The position numbers were made by a program, and so were the translations under genes. Under the pieces are notes generated by a model. The model had not been told where the DNA came from and did no database searches. It saw only the letters and a list, made by a program, of their open reading frames with translations. 64,000 nucleotides of DNA from Psettodes erumei (Eukaryota > Chordata > Actinopteri > Pleuronectiformes > Psettodidae). The DNA is taken from assembly GCA_016785225.1 (NCBI GenBank), contig JAFBJZ010000882.1, positions 598,501 through 662,500 on the forward strand, given 5' to 3'. Shown here in pieces: positions 50,154 through 61,300 of the stretch (positions are counted from its first letter, which is position 1; the number at the start of each line of letters is the position of its first letter).

Positions 50154-50935
50154 GTCGAGCCGCGCATTAAAACTTCTGACTGCAGACTCAGCCTTGCTCT
50201 CTGATCTCCGGGAGACGAGATACTGAGCGTCAGCTGAGCGGGCTGTGTCTCACACACCCTCGGGGCCTCCCTGTCCGGATCTGACTGACGGGCGACATGT
50301 GCGGGGTGGGACGGTTTTGGTGCAAGCTTGTGTTCGGACAGGTTGTGATTTGCATAGACACTCCCACCGAGAAAAGAAAGTAAGACAGGTTTTTGAAAGA
50401 AAGAAAATAAAAATAAATAAATAAATGGTTTAATATTATAAAAGTAATTCATTTGTCACTGTGGCAATTTATTTGCAACCATGCTACTAATGGTAAGTTC
50501 CTATAATAAAAACGCCTCATAACAAAACCACTAAATCTGGGCGAACTGCGCCCCCCGGTGTCAGAAACAAGCACTGCACTAAATGTGATCACATGATTCC
50601 ATGTGTCACCTGATTGTGCCAGTCCAACCCTGTGATGTGCGTTCGGGGGCTAAGCTAGCTGTTATGACTGCACGAATTAACGAAATTGCACTTCGCTTTA
50701 TTCCCTTTATTCTGCTGCGGAGTGAGATCGATCCGACGAATCGCTTCTCCTTTTAGACGCACGCGGAGAGAGGAACATGCGTCGGTGAGGCCCGCGCGGG
50801 CGGAAGATGCGATAGCTCGCTAGCTGTTTCAGCCATGTCGTCTTAGGAATCGACTCGTCGCTAGCCCTTTTTTTTTCTTGAAACCGAGGGGCGTTTGTTT
50901 ACGGGGAACAAGGTGAAATAAGTTACATTCTCGCC
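50154..50935. promoter_or_regulatory. Divergent rhov/vps18 promoter region
   Basis: Only 782 bases separate the two start codons, head to head. The region includes TCACATGA (50589-50596), an E-box of the MITF/TFE (M-box/CLEAR-like) type. A CTCF-like GC stretch lies at about 50547-50563 (minus GACACCGGGGGGCGCAG). The 50700-50830 stretch next to vps18 is CpG-rich. No TATA box was recognised. Confidence 0.55.
50589..50596 (+). promoter_or_regulatory. MITF/TFE-type E-box (TCACATGA)
   Basis: TCACATGA is the complement of the M-box core TCATGTGA bound by MITF/TFEB/TFE3. It lies 340 bases upstream of the vps18 start codon; VPS18 belongs to the lysosomal gene set driven by these factors. A single short motif only. 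Confidence 0.35.
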
Positions 50936-53900
50936 ATGGCTTCGATCCTCGACGAGTACGAGGACTCGCAGAACACGAGGCAGAGCGCGCAGCAGCACAG
51001 CCGCTTGTCAAGTGCCAACATCGGGATAGCACACTCAGGTGGGTCGCCCTTCTTTAAGGAGACGCACATCGTTATCATCAATGTGCGGTAAAAAGCGCAG
51101 GCGCTTTTGTTGAAAGATGGCTGTTTTGTACTGACACTAACCATCCTCGCACCAGGCTTCGTGAATGTGAGACTTGAGGAAGAGAAGCCGATCTTCAACA
51201 AGCAGAGAATCGATTTTACACCGCCGGAGAAGATAAACCACCTCGCAGTGTGCAACAATCAGCTCTGCATGAGTCTTGGAAAGGACACCCTGCTGAGGCA
51301 AATCACACTATCATATGCACTTAAAACACTCTGTCAATGATCACATGTGTGTGTGACTTTGATTGGATTAGTTTGGATCAATGGCTGCTCTTCCCTATGA
51401 TTAATACTCATTTGCTGTTAGCCGCTGGGTTGTTATTGCTGCTGATACTTTTCATGTTCTCCTCGACGCAGGATTGACTTGGCCAAGCCCGATCAGCCGA
51501 ATCAGATTGAATTAGGGAGGAAAGATGATAGCAAAGTGCACAGACTGTTCCTGGACCCCACTGGTGAGAAAAGCCACAATGCACATTCAGATTTCCCTTT
51601 AAAAACACTGTCGATGGGCCGTAATTAGATGACTAAATTACCATACTGCTCATCATTGGGTATTCTGTAAAAATGTCTCGGAGACTGCAGCAACACTGAT
51701 GCACCAAGCTTGATGCGACATGCATAATTTATAACACCGTCACGGTTATGACTTAATAACAACAGAAGCCGCGTCCTACTCCCTGTTTTCTCACCGCAGG
51801 CTCCCACGTGCTGATCAGCCTGAGCACCAGTGAGTGTCTGTACCTCAACAGGAACACGCAGAAGGTGCGCAGTCTGTCCCGCTGGAGGGGCCACCTCATC
51901 GAGAGCGTGGGCTGGAACAAGCTGCTGGGCAACGAGACCAGCACAGGACCCATCCTGGTCGGCACCAGCCAAGGCATCATCTTTGAGGCCGAGATCTCTG
52001 CCAGTGAAGGCAGCCTGTTCAACACCAACCCAGACCAATACTTCAGACAGGTCAGAGAATGTCTGATTGCCTGAGAATATAATATTCACCCATAAGAATG
52101 CATATATACTATGTTTGGTGGCACTGTTTGGTTTCTCCATGTTACTGGAATGAAAAGAAAGCAGGAAATACTGACCTACATTTTATTCCTTCTTAAACTA
52201 TACCTCGCTCTTCTCCTGGGGCAGGTCCACGCCCTGGAGGAGGATGGGAATCCAGCGCCGGTCTGCTGCCTGGAGGTGGAGCGTGGCCTGGAGAGCAAGT
52301 ACTTCATCATAGCTACCACCCGCAAGCGCCTGTTCCAGTTTGTGGGTAAGGTGGCCGAGGGGTCGGAGCAGCAAGGTTTCAGCTCCATCTTCAACCAGAA
52401 CCAGGACCTGCTGCCCAGCTTCCAGGAGTTCCCAGCCAACATGGGCTACAGCGAGATCACCTTCTACACCTCAAAGCTGCGGACCTCCCCTAAGGCGTTT
52501 GCCTGGATGATGGGTAATGGTGTTCTTTATGGTCAGCTGGACTACGTCAGGCCCGATTCCCTGCTGAGCGATGTGCAGGTAAATGTCTGCGTGTGGGAGA
52601 CATCTTCGAAGGTTTCTAGAATGTTTAGTCCTACCTTGCCCTCATTTTCAAATAATTATCTGTATTTCTCTCTTGCAATCAAACAGGTGTGGGAGTACAC
52701 ACCAGACATTGACCTAAATCTCAAGAAGCCCATCTCCATTGTGCTGACACAGTTCCACTTCCTGCTGCTCCTCCACGACCGAGTCAAGGCCATCTGCACT
52801 CTGAATGGACAGGTGGTATATGAGGACGTGTTCCCGGATAAATTCGGCACCCTCAAGAAGATGATCAAGGACCCGGTCGGCGGGTTGGTGTGGATCTACA
52901 CTGAGCGGGCGGTCTTCCGGTATCACATCCAGCGTGAGGCCAGGGACGTCTGGCAGATGTACATGAGCATGAGCAAGTTCGATCTGGCCAAGGAGTACTG
53001 CCGCGACCGGCCCGAGTGCATGGACATGGTGCTGGCCAAGGAGGCCGAGCACTGCTTCCAGAATAAGCGCTACCTGGAGAGCGCCAAGTGCTACGCGCTG
53101 ACGCAGAACTACTTTGAAGAGATAGCGCTCAAGTTCATCGAAGCCAAACAAGAGGAAGCCCTGAAGGAGTTCCTCCTGAAGAAACTGAATAATTTGAAGC
53201 AGAGCGAGAGAACCCAGATCACCCTGCTGGTCACCTGGCTGTCGGAGCTCTACCTGAACCGCCTTGGCCAGCTGGAGAGCGACGGGAACATCCTCATCTT
53301 CGGGGAGACCCGCGATGAGTTCCGCCGCTTCCTCAGCAGCGCGAAACACAAGGAGTGCCTGTACAACAACCGCGGCACCATCTACGACCTGCTGGCCAGC
53401 CACGGCAACGTGGACGACATGGTTTACTTCTCCGTCGTCATGCAGGACTACGAGAGAGTGATATCCCACCACTGCCAGCACGACGACTACTGCGCCGCTC
53501 TGGACGTGCTCTCCAAGCACTGCGATCAGAAGCTCTTCTACAAGTTCTCTCCCGTCCTCATGCAGCACATTCCCAAAAAAGTGGTGGACGCGTGGATCCA
53601 GATGGGCAACAAGCTGGACCCAAAGAAGCTCATCCCGGCTCTGATGAACTACAGCCAGATGGGCAGCACCCAGCAGATCAGCGAGACCATCCGCTACATG
53701 GAGTTCTGCGTGTACGAGCTCAATGTGACGGAGGAGGCGATCCATAACTACCTGCTGTCGCTCTACGCCAAGTACAGGCCGGACTCTCTGCTGTCGTATC
53801 TGGAGCAGGCAGGGACGCACGCCTCAGAGATACACTATGACTTGAAGTACGCGCTCAGGTTGTGCGCTGAACACGGCTACCTCCGGGCCTGCGTCCTGGT

Positions 53901-55005
53901 TTACAGGATTATGGAGCTGTACGAGGAGGCGGTGGATCTCGCCTTACAAGTAAGTGGATGGATCTGTGTGTGTGCAATGCTAATTATTCAGTTTGTTGTC
54001 AAACATTCATGTTAACTTTCATTTTTGACATTATTTGACAAAGCCACTAACTTTACCCCGTCATTACCCCTAGGTAGATGTGGACTTGGCCAAGTCGTGC
54101 GCTGACCTGCCCGAGGATGACGAGGAACTGCGGAAAAAGCTTTGGCTGAAGATCGCCCGGCATGTCGTGCAAGAGGAGAAAGACGTGAAAAAAGCCATGA
54201 ACTGTCTGTCCAGCTGCAACCTGCTCAAGATTGAAGACATCCTGCCCTTCTTCCCGGACTTTGTCACCATCGACCACTTCAAGGTTTGTGACGGCGTATT
54301 TCATTTCATGCCTCATGAGGAGAGTCCTCACCGTACGCCATCCTCTGTTTTCGCCGTGATTTCCCCAGGAGGCCATCTGCAGCTCCCTGGAGGAGTACAA
54401 CCAGCACATCGAGGAGCTGAAGCAGGAAATGGAGGAGGCCACGGAAAGTGCGAAACGCATCAGAGAAGACATCCAAGAAATGAGGAACAAATATGGCGTA
54501 GTGGATTCCCAAGAAAAGTGCGCTGCTTGTGATTTCCCATTGCTCAACAGGCCCTTCTATCTATTCCTGTGTGGACACATGTTCCACTACGACTGCCTGT
54601 TCCAGGTAACCTTGTTCAAGAACATCAATAAACTCGACTCACAGATGTCTGAACGCCTCCAGCAAAGTAACTGCTCTCGTATGTTCCTTTTCTGCTTTTT
54701 CCTTCCAGGAGGTGACCCCGCACCTGACGGCCTACAAGCAGGGTCGCCTGGAGGAGCTGCAGAAAAAGCTGGCTGCAACCACGCAGTCCTCCAAGTCACG
54801 CCACCGCCCGGCGCCCAAGGACGACGCAGACACTTCCAGCTTGGGGAAGGGCAGCGCAGGCACAAGCCGGGAGCAGATAAAATCGGACATTGACGACATC
54901 ATCGCGTCTGAGTGCGTGTACTGCGGCGAGCTGATGATCAAATCCATCGATAAGCCTTTCATTGATCCCCAGAAATTTGAGGAGGAGAAATCCAGCTGGT
55001 TATGA
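50936..55005 (+). CDS. vps18: Vacuolar protein sorting-associated protein 18
   Basis: Nine exons: 50936-51038, 51156-51297, 51472-51563, 51800-52050, 52225-52578, 52687-53949, 54074-54283, 54369-54605, 54709-55005, giving 982 residues (human 973). VPS18 is a core subunit of the HOPS and CORVET tethering complexes that drive late-endosome/lysosome and early-endosome fusion. Visible: start MASILDEYE as in human; N-terminal beta-propeller (LCMSLGKDTLL, ESVGWNK, GPILVGTSQG, FAWMMGNGVLYGQLD); an alpha-solenoid/clathrin-repeat region (RFHIQREARDVW-like YHIQREARDVW, YLESAKCYALTQNYFEEIAL, VDLALQVDVDLAKSCADLPE); a coiled coil (about 815-850); and a C-terminal RING-H2, split by an insert (CAACDFPL...FLCGHMFHYDCL at about 856 and CVYCGELM at about 953). 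Exon 2 ends in a GC donor (AGgcaaat), required by frame. Exon 6 is unusually long (1,263 bases). Confidence 0.96.
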
Positions 55006-56150
55006 ATGGGGCCTCCTCTTCTCCCAGGGTGAAAAAGAGACATATGACAGCCTGCTAACTGTATGTCAATGAAACTGCATCATCCATAAGACAGACCCAT
55101 TCAGTGGTACTACTGATTCCCTGCTCGGAGTGTCTTCTGTTGAAAATGGCGTCAGCTTTATTTGCTCTCCACAGAATGAACTTCTTTTGTTTGCATTGTT
55201 TGAAGCTGATTTAAAGACCTCTGCACTTCACACAAGAGTAGTTAATGAAAGTGGACGTAGATCGACCTCAAGGGCAACGATCCAAGATGATGCGGTGATG
55301 TGACGTGACACCGGTGGTGTACAGTACATACATGTGCCTGAACCTCTGATAATATCGGTGGAAAAGAATTCAGACAAAACCGCACTATACATATATTAAC
55401 TGCATTAGCATATGCACTAGTTTGGTCCATTAAAGCCTAACATGCACTCAGACAGTATATGTGCCTCCATAGCTGGGTCCACCCTCGCCACGAAACAGCC
55501 CTGTGTTAATGTGAGGCAGATGAACAAACTGTTGTTTCCTATAGTCACTGCTTTGCATTTCAGTTGTGGCACATTAAAGCTTGTCATTAATGATGGACTG
55601 ATTACTCTGGTTGCTTAAAGTGTAATAAGTATTTAAGAAATGATTAATTCTTATTAATTTTAATTACGGGCTGTACTGAGAAAAATTAATGCAATTGTCA
55701 CAGTTCTTCAGAAAGCCATCTACAGCCATGTGAATGAATTAAAAAAAAAGCTGAAGCAGAAAATGAACCACACCATATTAATGCAGTATAACAGTTATAA
55801 GTGATAGTTTGGGATAAAGCTGAGGTTTAACAGGCGGATTTGTATTTCCACCGTTGCTGCAACATTGATTTTATTCCTCACAGCCCCATGAGTCTGTTCT
55901 CAGATGAAATTTGTGGTCTATATCAAATCATTACGATACATCACCTTTGTTAAATTTTTTATTTAATTTATGCTTAAAAATAAACATTTTTTAACATTTC
56001 TGGGCTACACTGTCAACGTCTGAGGCCAGAGAATAACTTCAAAATTGACACATTTTTGTGGGTATCGAACTGTCTCACCAAACCTAAAACGGAGTTCCCT
56101 TCTGATGACGTAAGACGTAGCTCGGTAATCTTCGCAGTGAGCAGGCACTA
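55006..56150. other. vps18 3' UTR and short intergenic stretch
   Basis: No coding content seen. ATTAAA hexamers at 55429-55434 and 55573-55578 are candidate vps18 poly(A) signals. The remainder is AT-rich until the CpG-rich ino80 5' region begins near 56150. Confidence 0.5.
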
Positions 56151-56670
56151 TCAATCGACATCGGGAATTCGTCGATGTGTTTGTATTAGTCGTGCGTATA
56201 CGGCCCAAAACAGCATACATAGCGGACGTATACCTCACTTTATTAGCGAAAGGTGCCGCTGGGACCTCTTGTCACAGTCTCGCCCTCACAGATGCAGAAG
56301 AGCGAGCATCACTCTCTCTGCGATTGATTAAATCGCCTGCTCCTTGCTGTATCCTCGCCATGGCGTCGTGTCTCTGCTCTCTCAGTAACAGAAAGTGGCC
56401 GCCTCTCTGCTGTTGCTGCCGACTCAAAGCTCACAGACTCGCTCGGCGCCTCAAACCGCCATTTTGGAGTCAGAGAACCGAGAGTCGGCAGCAGCGACGA
56501 GAGAGGCGAAAAGGGGGACACGGGGCCGAGGTGAGAGACACCGTGGTAGTTGTTATGGCGAAGGAGCAATGGGGGAAGATGGCCGGGAGGGAGAAAGAAT
56601 TAAAACATGGGGATCATTCGTTCACCAGGCAACCGAGTCCCCGCTCGTGTCCGCAATAAGGGTACGAAAG
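56150..56670 (+). promoter_or_regulatory. ino80: ino80 promoter and non-coding first exon region
   Basis: A CpG-rich stretch upstream of ino80 with YY1-like motifs: CCGCCATTTTG (56456-56466; AAAATGGCGG on minus) and AAGATGGCCGG (56576-56586). A candidate first-exon donor (AAGGgtacga) lies at about 56661. The transcription start cannot be placed. Long open frames here (56177-56733) reflect GC content rather than a known protein. Confidence 0.45.
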
Positions 56671-57916
56671 GCGCTGGCGGAGGGCCTGGCTGTCGCTGTG
56701 TCGCAAATAACCAGCTTTAAAAATCGCCATTAAACCAATATCATATCTTAATACATTGTTTAGGAATGGAGGTGGTGGCCTTAAAGAGACAGAGCCGATA
56801 TGAATACTTCATATTAATGGTGTGAGAGGACGTCTGAGTCAAAAGGCTTTGGTATTTCATAAGCTAACGTCAATGATATGCTACGTTATACAAGCAGTAG
56901 CAGGGAGGCAGTCTCATTTTAGCAAAAGCTGGATGTAAGAAAAACAGCCACCGACGATAACTGATAACGTATCGTGTTTTGCTTAGACCAGTAAGCTGTC
57001 AGCGTGCCTACCAGCACTGTGACCCTTTACTATCATTGATCTGAGGCATTGTGCTTAACACGGCCAGGCAGCTAACGGTCGTTAGCTTCCAAGCTACAGT
57101 CCGGTGCACCATCCAAGGTTAGCTAGCAACGCTTGGCGAATGCTAGCGTGGATTTGCTAGTTAGCCATTGATAACATGACGACCCGATATCAAATGGAGG
57201 AACATGTTATTTAGGCTATCACGGTTCCCATTTTTTTATTTCATTAATATTTTATTTATTAATGAGAAGGCCAAATTCTTTAAGTTTTAGCTTTAGTTCC
57301 TGTCATCCTCCCACATGCAGGGCAATGAACTTGTCTCAAAGCCTGAGTAGTAATTACAGTTACAAGTTAACAAATGTCACTGTCCAAACACTTTCCTGCC
57401 CACTTAGAAGTACCACGATGACTTTATATATTATACATTATTATATTATAGCCATATTTGGCCGTCATGTTTATAGCAGAATTGATTAACTATTTACATT
57501 TATAAATTGATCCAGCAGATTATTTTTAATTAACTGAAACTTCATTAAAACAGTATTCAATATAAAGACCAAACATATTTTTATTGTGTGTGATATGAGG
57601 GGAAAAAGAGGAAAAACAAGTCTTCTTAAAAGATAAACATGAACCCACCAGTTAACTTTCCATTTTATAATATTAATGTTGTAAAATGCAAGGAATCATT
57701 TTAACAGTTTTATACATGGCAGTAGAGAAATTAAGTGCTTATTTATATTTTTTACCATTTGTGAACTAAATATGTTTTATGGAAGCTGTTATGTATGTAT
57801 GCCGTCAGTATTGCCCAATGAGCCAGATTCCTTCGTAGGAGTAACCCCATAATAACCCTTGTCACTCCTGTCCCTTCGGTATCAGTGTGTGTGACCGTGT
57901 GTTTCTTGTTTTGTAG

Positions 57917-57981
57917 GGTTTTTCACCTTTGTTTGATCACTTATCTTGGAATCAAGAACAATGAGATCCTTTACTGAGAAG
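57917..57981 (+). other. ino80: Candidate non-coding exon of ino80 with upstream ATG
   Basis: It has acceptor ...GTTTTGTAG (57916) and donor AAGgtaggt (after 57981). An ATG at 57961 (A at -3) opens MRSFTEK; if spliced to the acceptor at 58314, the next codon is TAA (58315-58317), giving a 7-codon upstream ORF. The exon is inferred from splice consensus alone. Confidence 0.4.
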
Positions 57982-58354
57982 GTAGGTCCACTATGGGTGT
58001 TTTGAACAACAAAACTATGAGCTGGTGCCATTCTGCGTGGTCAGTCATTAGAGAGGGTCGACCTGTCTTCAACCAGGTCTATCTGAATGGGGAAAACAAC
58101 AGCAAACCTCAGCAAATGTTTCTGAATTTCATATAAGCAATTTACAGATCCCTTTAAGCTTCATGAACTTTTACATCTCTAGTTCAGTGAATTACAATAT
58201 AACAGCAAAGCCTTATTTATCCTATAGGTAACAGTGTCTTGTGCTGCTCCGTCTGACCTTGAACCATCTGCCCATCCCTTTCTTTCTATCTCCTCTGTAC
58301 TTGTCTCTCTTCAGTAAAAGTTCCTGCCCTGCTGGGCAGAGGTGTGTGTGCTGC

Positions 58355-61300
58355 ATGGCGTCAGGGCAGGGTGGCCGGCTGGAGGCTGGGGCACCGGGGA
58401 GCTCTGGCCTGGCCAAACCTCTCTACCTGCAGCGCTTGGAAAGATCCCTGAGGTTGGACAGTTTCCTGCGCCAGACCGCCGCCATCTTCAACAGAGACAT
58501 AACCAGGTAAATGCACGTGTAGCTCTCAGACTCGACCACCGGCTTGTTTCAGGGTGCGTTCTGGGATCAGTGGATGTTTCAGTTTAAAGACAGCTTTCGC
58601 TTGTAGGTAGAAATTAGTGCTGCTGTCAGGGTTAGGGTCGAGTTGCAAGCTGAATCAATTCCCGCTAAATAAAAAGTTTAAAAAGTGCATTTTAGCAATC
58701 TCCCATCCTATCTGTGGACCCTCTGTTCTGTTAGAAGTGAGCAAAGATTTGATTTCAGCATGACGCATTTTGTCTCCTTTACATTCCATCCAATAGATCA
58801 GGTCAGTCGAACCTCATGTTCTATGGGTACTGTGTGTATGCTGCAAGGTACATTTCCAAAGAATAAATATTAGATCCAGGATCCAAACGGTGGGCTTACA
58901 GCTACGTATTTCTCATGTTCTAGTGATGACAGCGATGACAGCGATGGCGCACTGGGGACGGGGCTATCCCTGGACCACTCCGCTCAGCATTCAGCTTTGA
59001 CAGTGAAGAGTGAGCCATGTGAGCAGGGGGACGGGCTGGCAGAGTGCAAGCCCCTCAACGGGCTTCTGCTGCAAGGTAAAGGTAAGATGCATACAGAAAC
59101 ACGTTTCTCAGTGTTGCGCTTATATTACTCCACAAGATTGTGCTTTCTGATGTCATTTACCCAGTCGTGGCAGATAGGGTAAATGCATACTCTGTCAGAT
59201 TGGATGTGCATATGTAATGTCTTCCTCTTCTTTTAAACCCCACAGACCAAAAGGCCGATAAAACAAGCCTCTACAATTTCTCCAAGCTGAAGAAAAACAG
59301 AAAATGGCTCAAGGTATTTTACAATCATATTCTGCGTCATATTGCAGATTACACAAATGGCCGGTAAAGTAATAGATCCTTAGTTGCAGCTCTACTCCCC
59401 CACTGCACCTCTTTGTTTAGAACATTTCACTGCTATGTTCACACCCTGTCTTCGTTACTACCCTCACCTCCCTTCAACAACATCCCTCCTGTGTCTCCTG
59501 CAGAGCATCCTGTTGAGTGACGACACCACAGACTCGGACACAGACTCCGACGACTCTGACTTCAGCTTGTCTCGGGAGGAGCTGCACGACATGCTGAGGC
59601 TACATCGCCACACCAGGCAGCAGCAGAGCAAGTTCTACTCCGACCGGGAGGTAAGCATGCTCGTAAATACAGGGCCTGGAAACATCTGCAACACGGCGAA
59701 CGGTTGTTTTTGATACGGCATCGCTGGACTTTGGCTGTTTGTGTGTATCTGTTTCACAGCTTCACCAGTATCAGTACTACAGCACTGGACTCCTGTCTAC
59801 TCATGATCCCTTTTATGAGCAGCAGCGCCATCTACTGGGCCCAAAGAAGAAGAAAATCAAAGATGAGAAGAAATTCAAGGGTAAAGAAAAAAAAAAGAAA
59901 TCTCTGGGAACTCCTGGATTCATTATCATATCGATGCAACATAGGGAAAAGAAATGGATAACTATTGGAATATTTGACAAGATTTATTTTTTATCGTGAA
60001 TGCGACTCCTTTTTTTTTCCAGCCAAACTGAAAAAGGTGAAGAAGAAGAAGAAACGTGGAGAGGGAGAGTTTCTGGACGAGGGGCGTCCTTACATCACCA
60101 AGGTCTTTGCCAAGTTCTCCCACGATGCACCGCTCCCCATGGTGAAGAAGAAGCATCTGACCGTTGAGCAGCTGAACGCACGGAGACGCAAGGTCTGGCT
60201 CACCATTGCCAAAAAGGAGATCCCCAAGGTCAGTATGCGTGACAGCAGTAAAAATGAAACGAGCGTCGATGAAATTTCTGTTTTGGGGAAATGTTTTGAA
60301 ACGTCTTTTGAGGCTCATTAGTTCTACTTGTCCAATTTTGTACCCTGCAGTCTGTCAAGCAGAAGACTTCTGCGAAGAACCTCGTGCTGACCAATGCCAA
60401 AAAGGTATGTCAAGTGCGCGCACTGCTTTTTTGGCGGTGCTAACTTTTAAGCGCTTCATTCTGAAAAACACGTCCCGCCGTCGTGCGCTTCAGCCGGCGG
60501 TTAGCTCTCATCTCTTGACTGTGCCTCTGTCTGCGTTCGCACCAGCTGGCCCATCAGTGCATGCGCGAAGTGCGACGCGCGGCCATCCAGGCGCAGAAGA
60601 ACTGTAAGGAGACGCTACCCCGGGCTCGACGCCTCACCAAGGAGATGATGCTTTACTGGAAGAAGTACGAGAAAGTGGAGAAGGAGCACAGGAAGAGGGC
60701 GGAGAAGGAGGCCCTGGAGCAGCGCAAACTGGACGAGGAAATGAGAGAGGTGGGTTTGCTGCCTTTACAGGTGCCTCGTTTGGCTATTTGTATCAAGGCG
60801 AGCTTTGAAATGTGGAAAAAAAAAATATTTCAAACATACTGGTCTTTGAAAATCCTGAATGGTGACACTGTGCTTCTCGCAGGCCAAGCGTCAGCAGCGG
60901 AAACTGAATTTCCTCATCACCCAGACGGAGCTGTATGCTCATTTCATGAGCGGTAAAGCCAGCGTTGGGGGTCCGGGCGGAGATACGGCTCAGGAGGAAA
61001 TTCTTAGAAAGCTGGAAGACACTGCGGCTCAGAGACAGATAGACATCGGCGGAGGCGTGATGGTCAACATGGGACAGGAGGACTACGGTATGAAACTCTC
61101 TCGTGTGGTGGGAAAGACATCTCAGATCGAATTGGATCCTGTGGTTTTACGCGCAAGTTTTGATGTGTGCGATTTCAGATAGTGAATACTACAAGTCTCA
61201 GGCCCTGAGAAATGCCAAAGAAGCCTACCAGATCCATCAAGAGAGAGTAAGTCTATGCACGCGCGTGCTCAGAGGCGCGCTCCTCCCGCCACGCGCACAA

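Noticed and set aside
52714..53820. 368-codon open frame on the minus strand opposite vps18 exon 6
   Set aside because: It is a mirror of the strongly codon-biased, GC-rich vps18 exon. The translation is leucine/valine/histidine-rich with no domain, and the plus strand is clearly the conserved VPS18 protein.
56177..56733. Open frames of 160 and 112 codons upstream of ino80
   Set aside because: Basic, low-complexity translations arising from a CpG-rich 5' region; the conserved INO80 start is at 58355.
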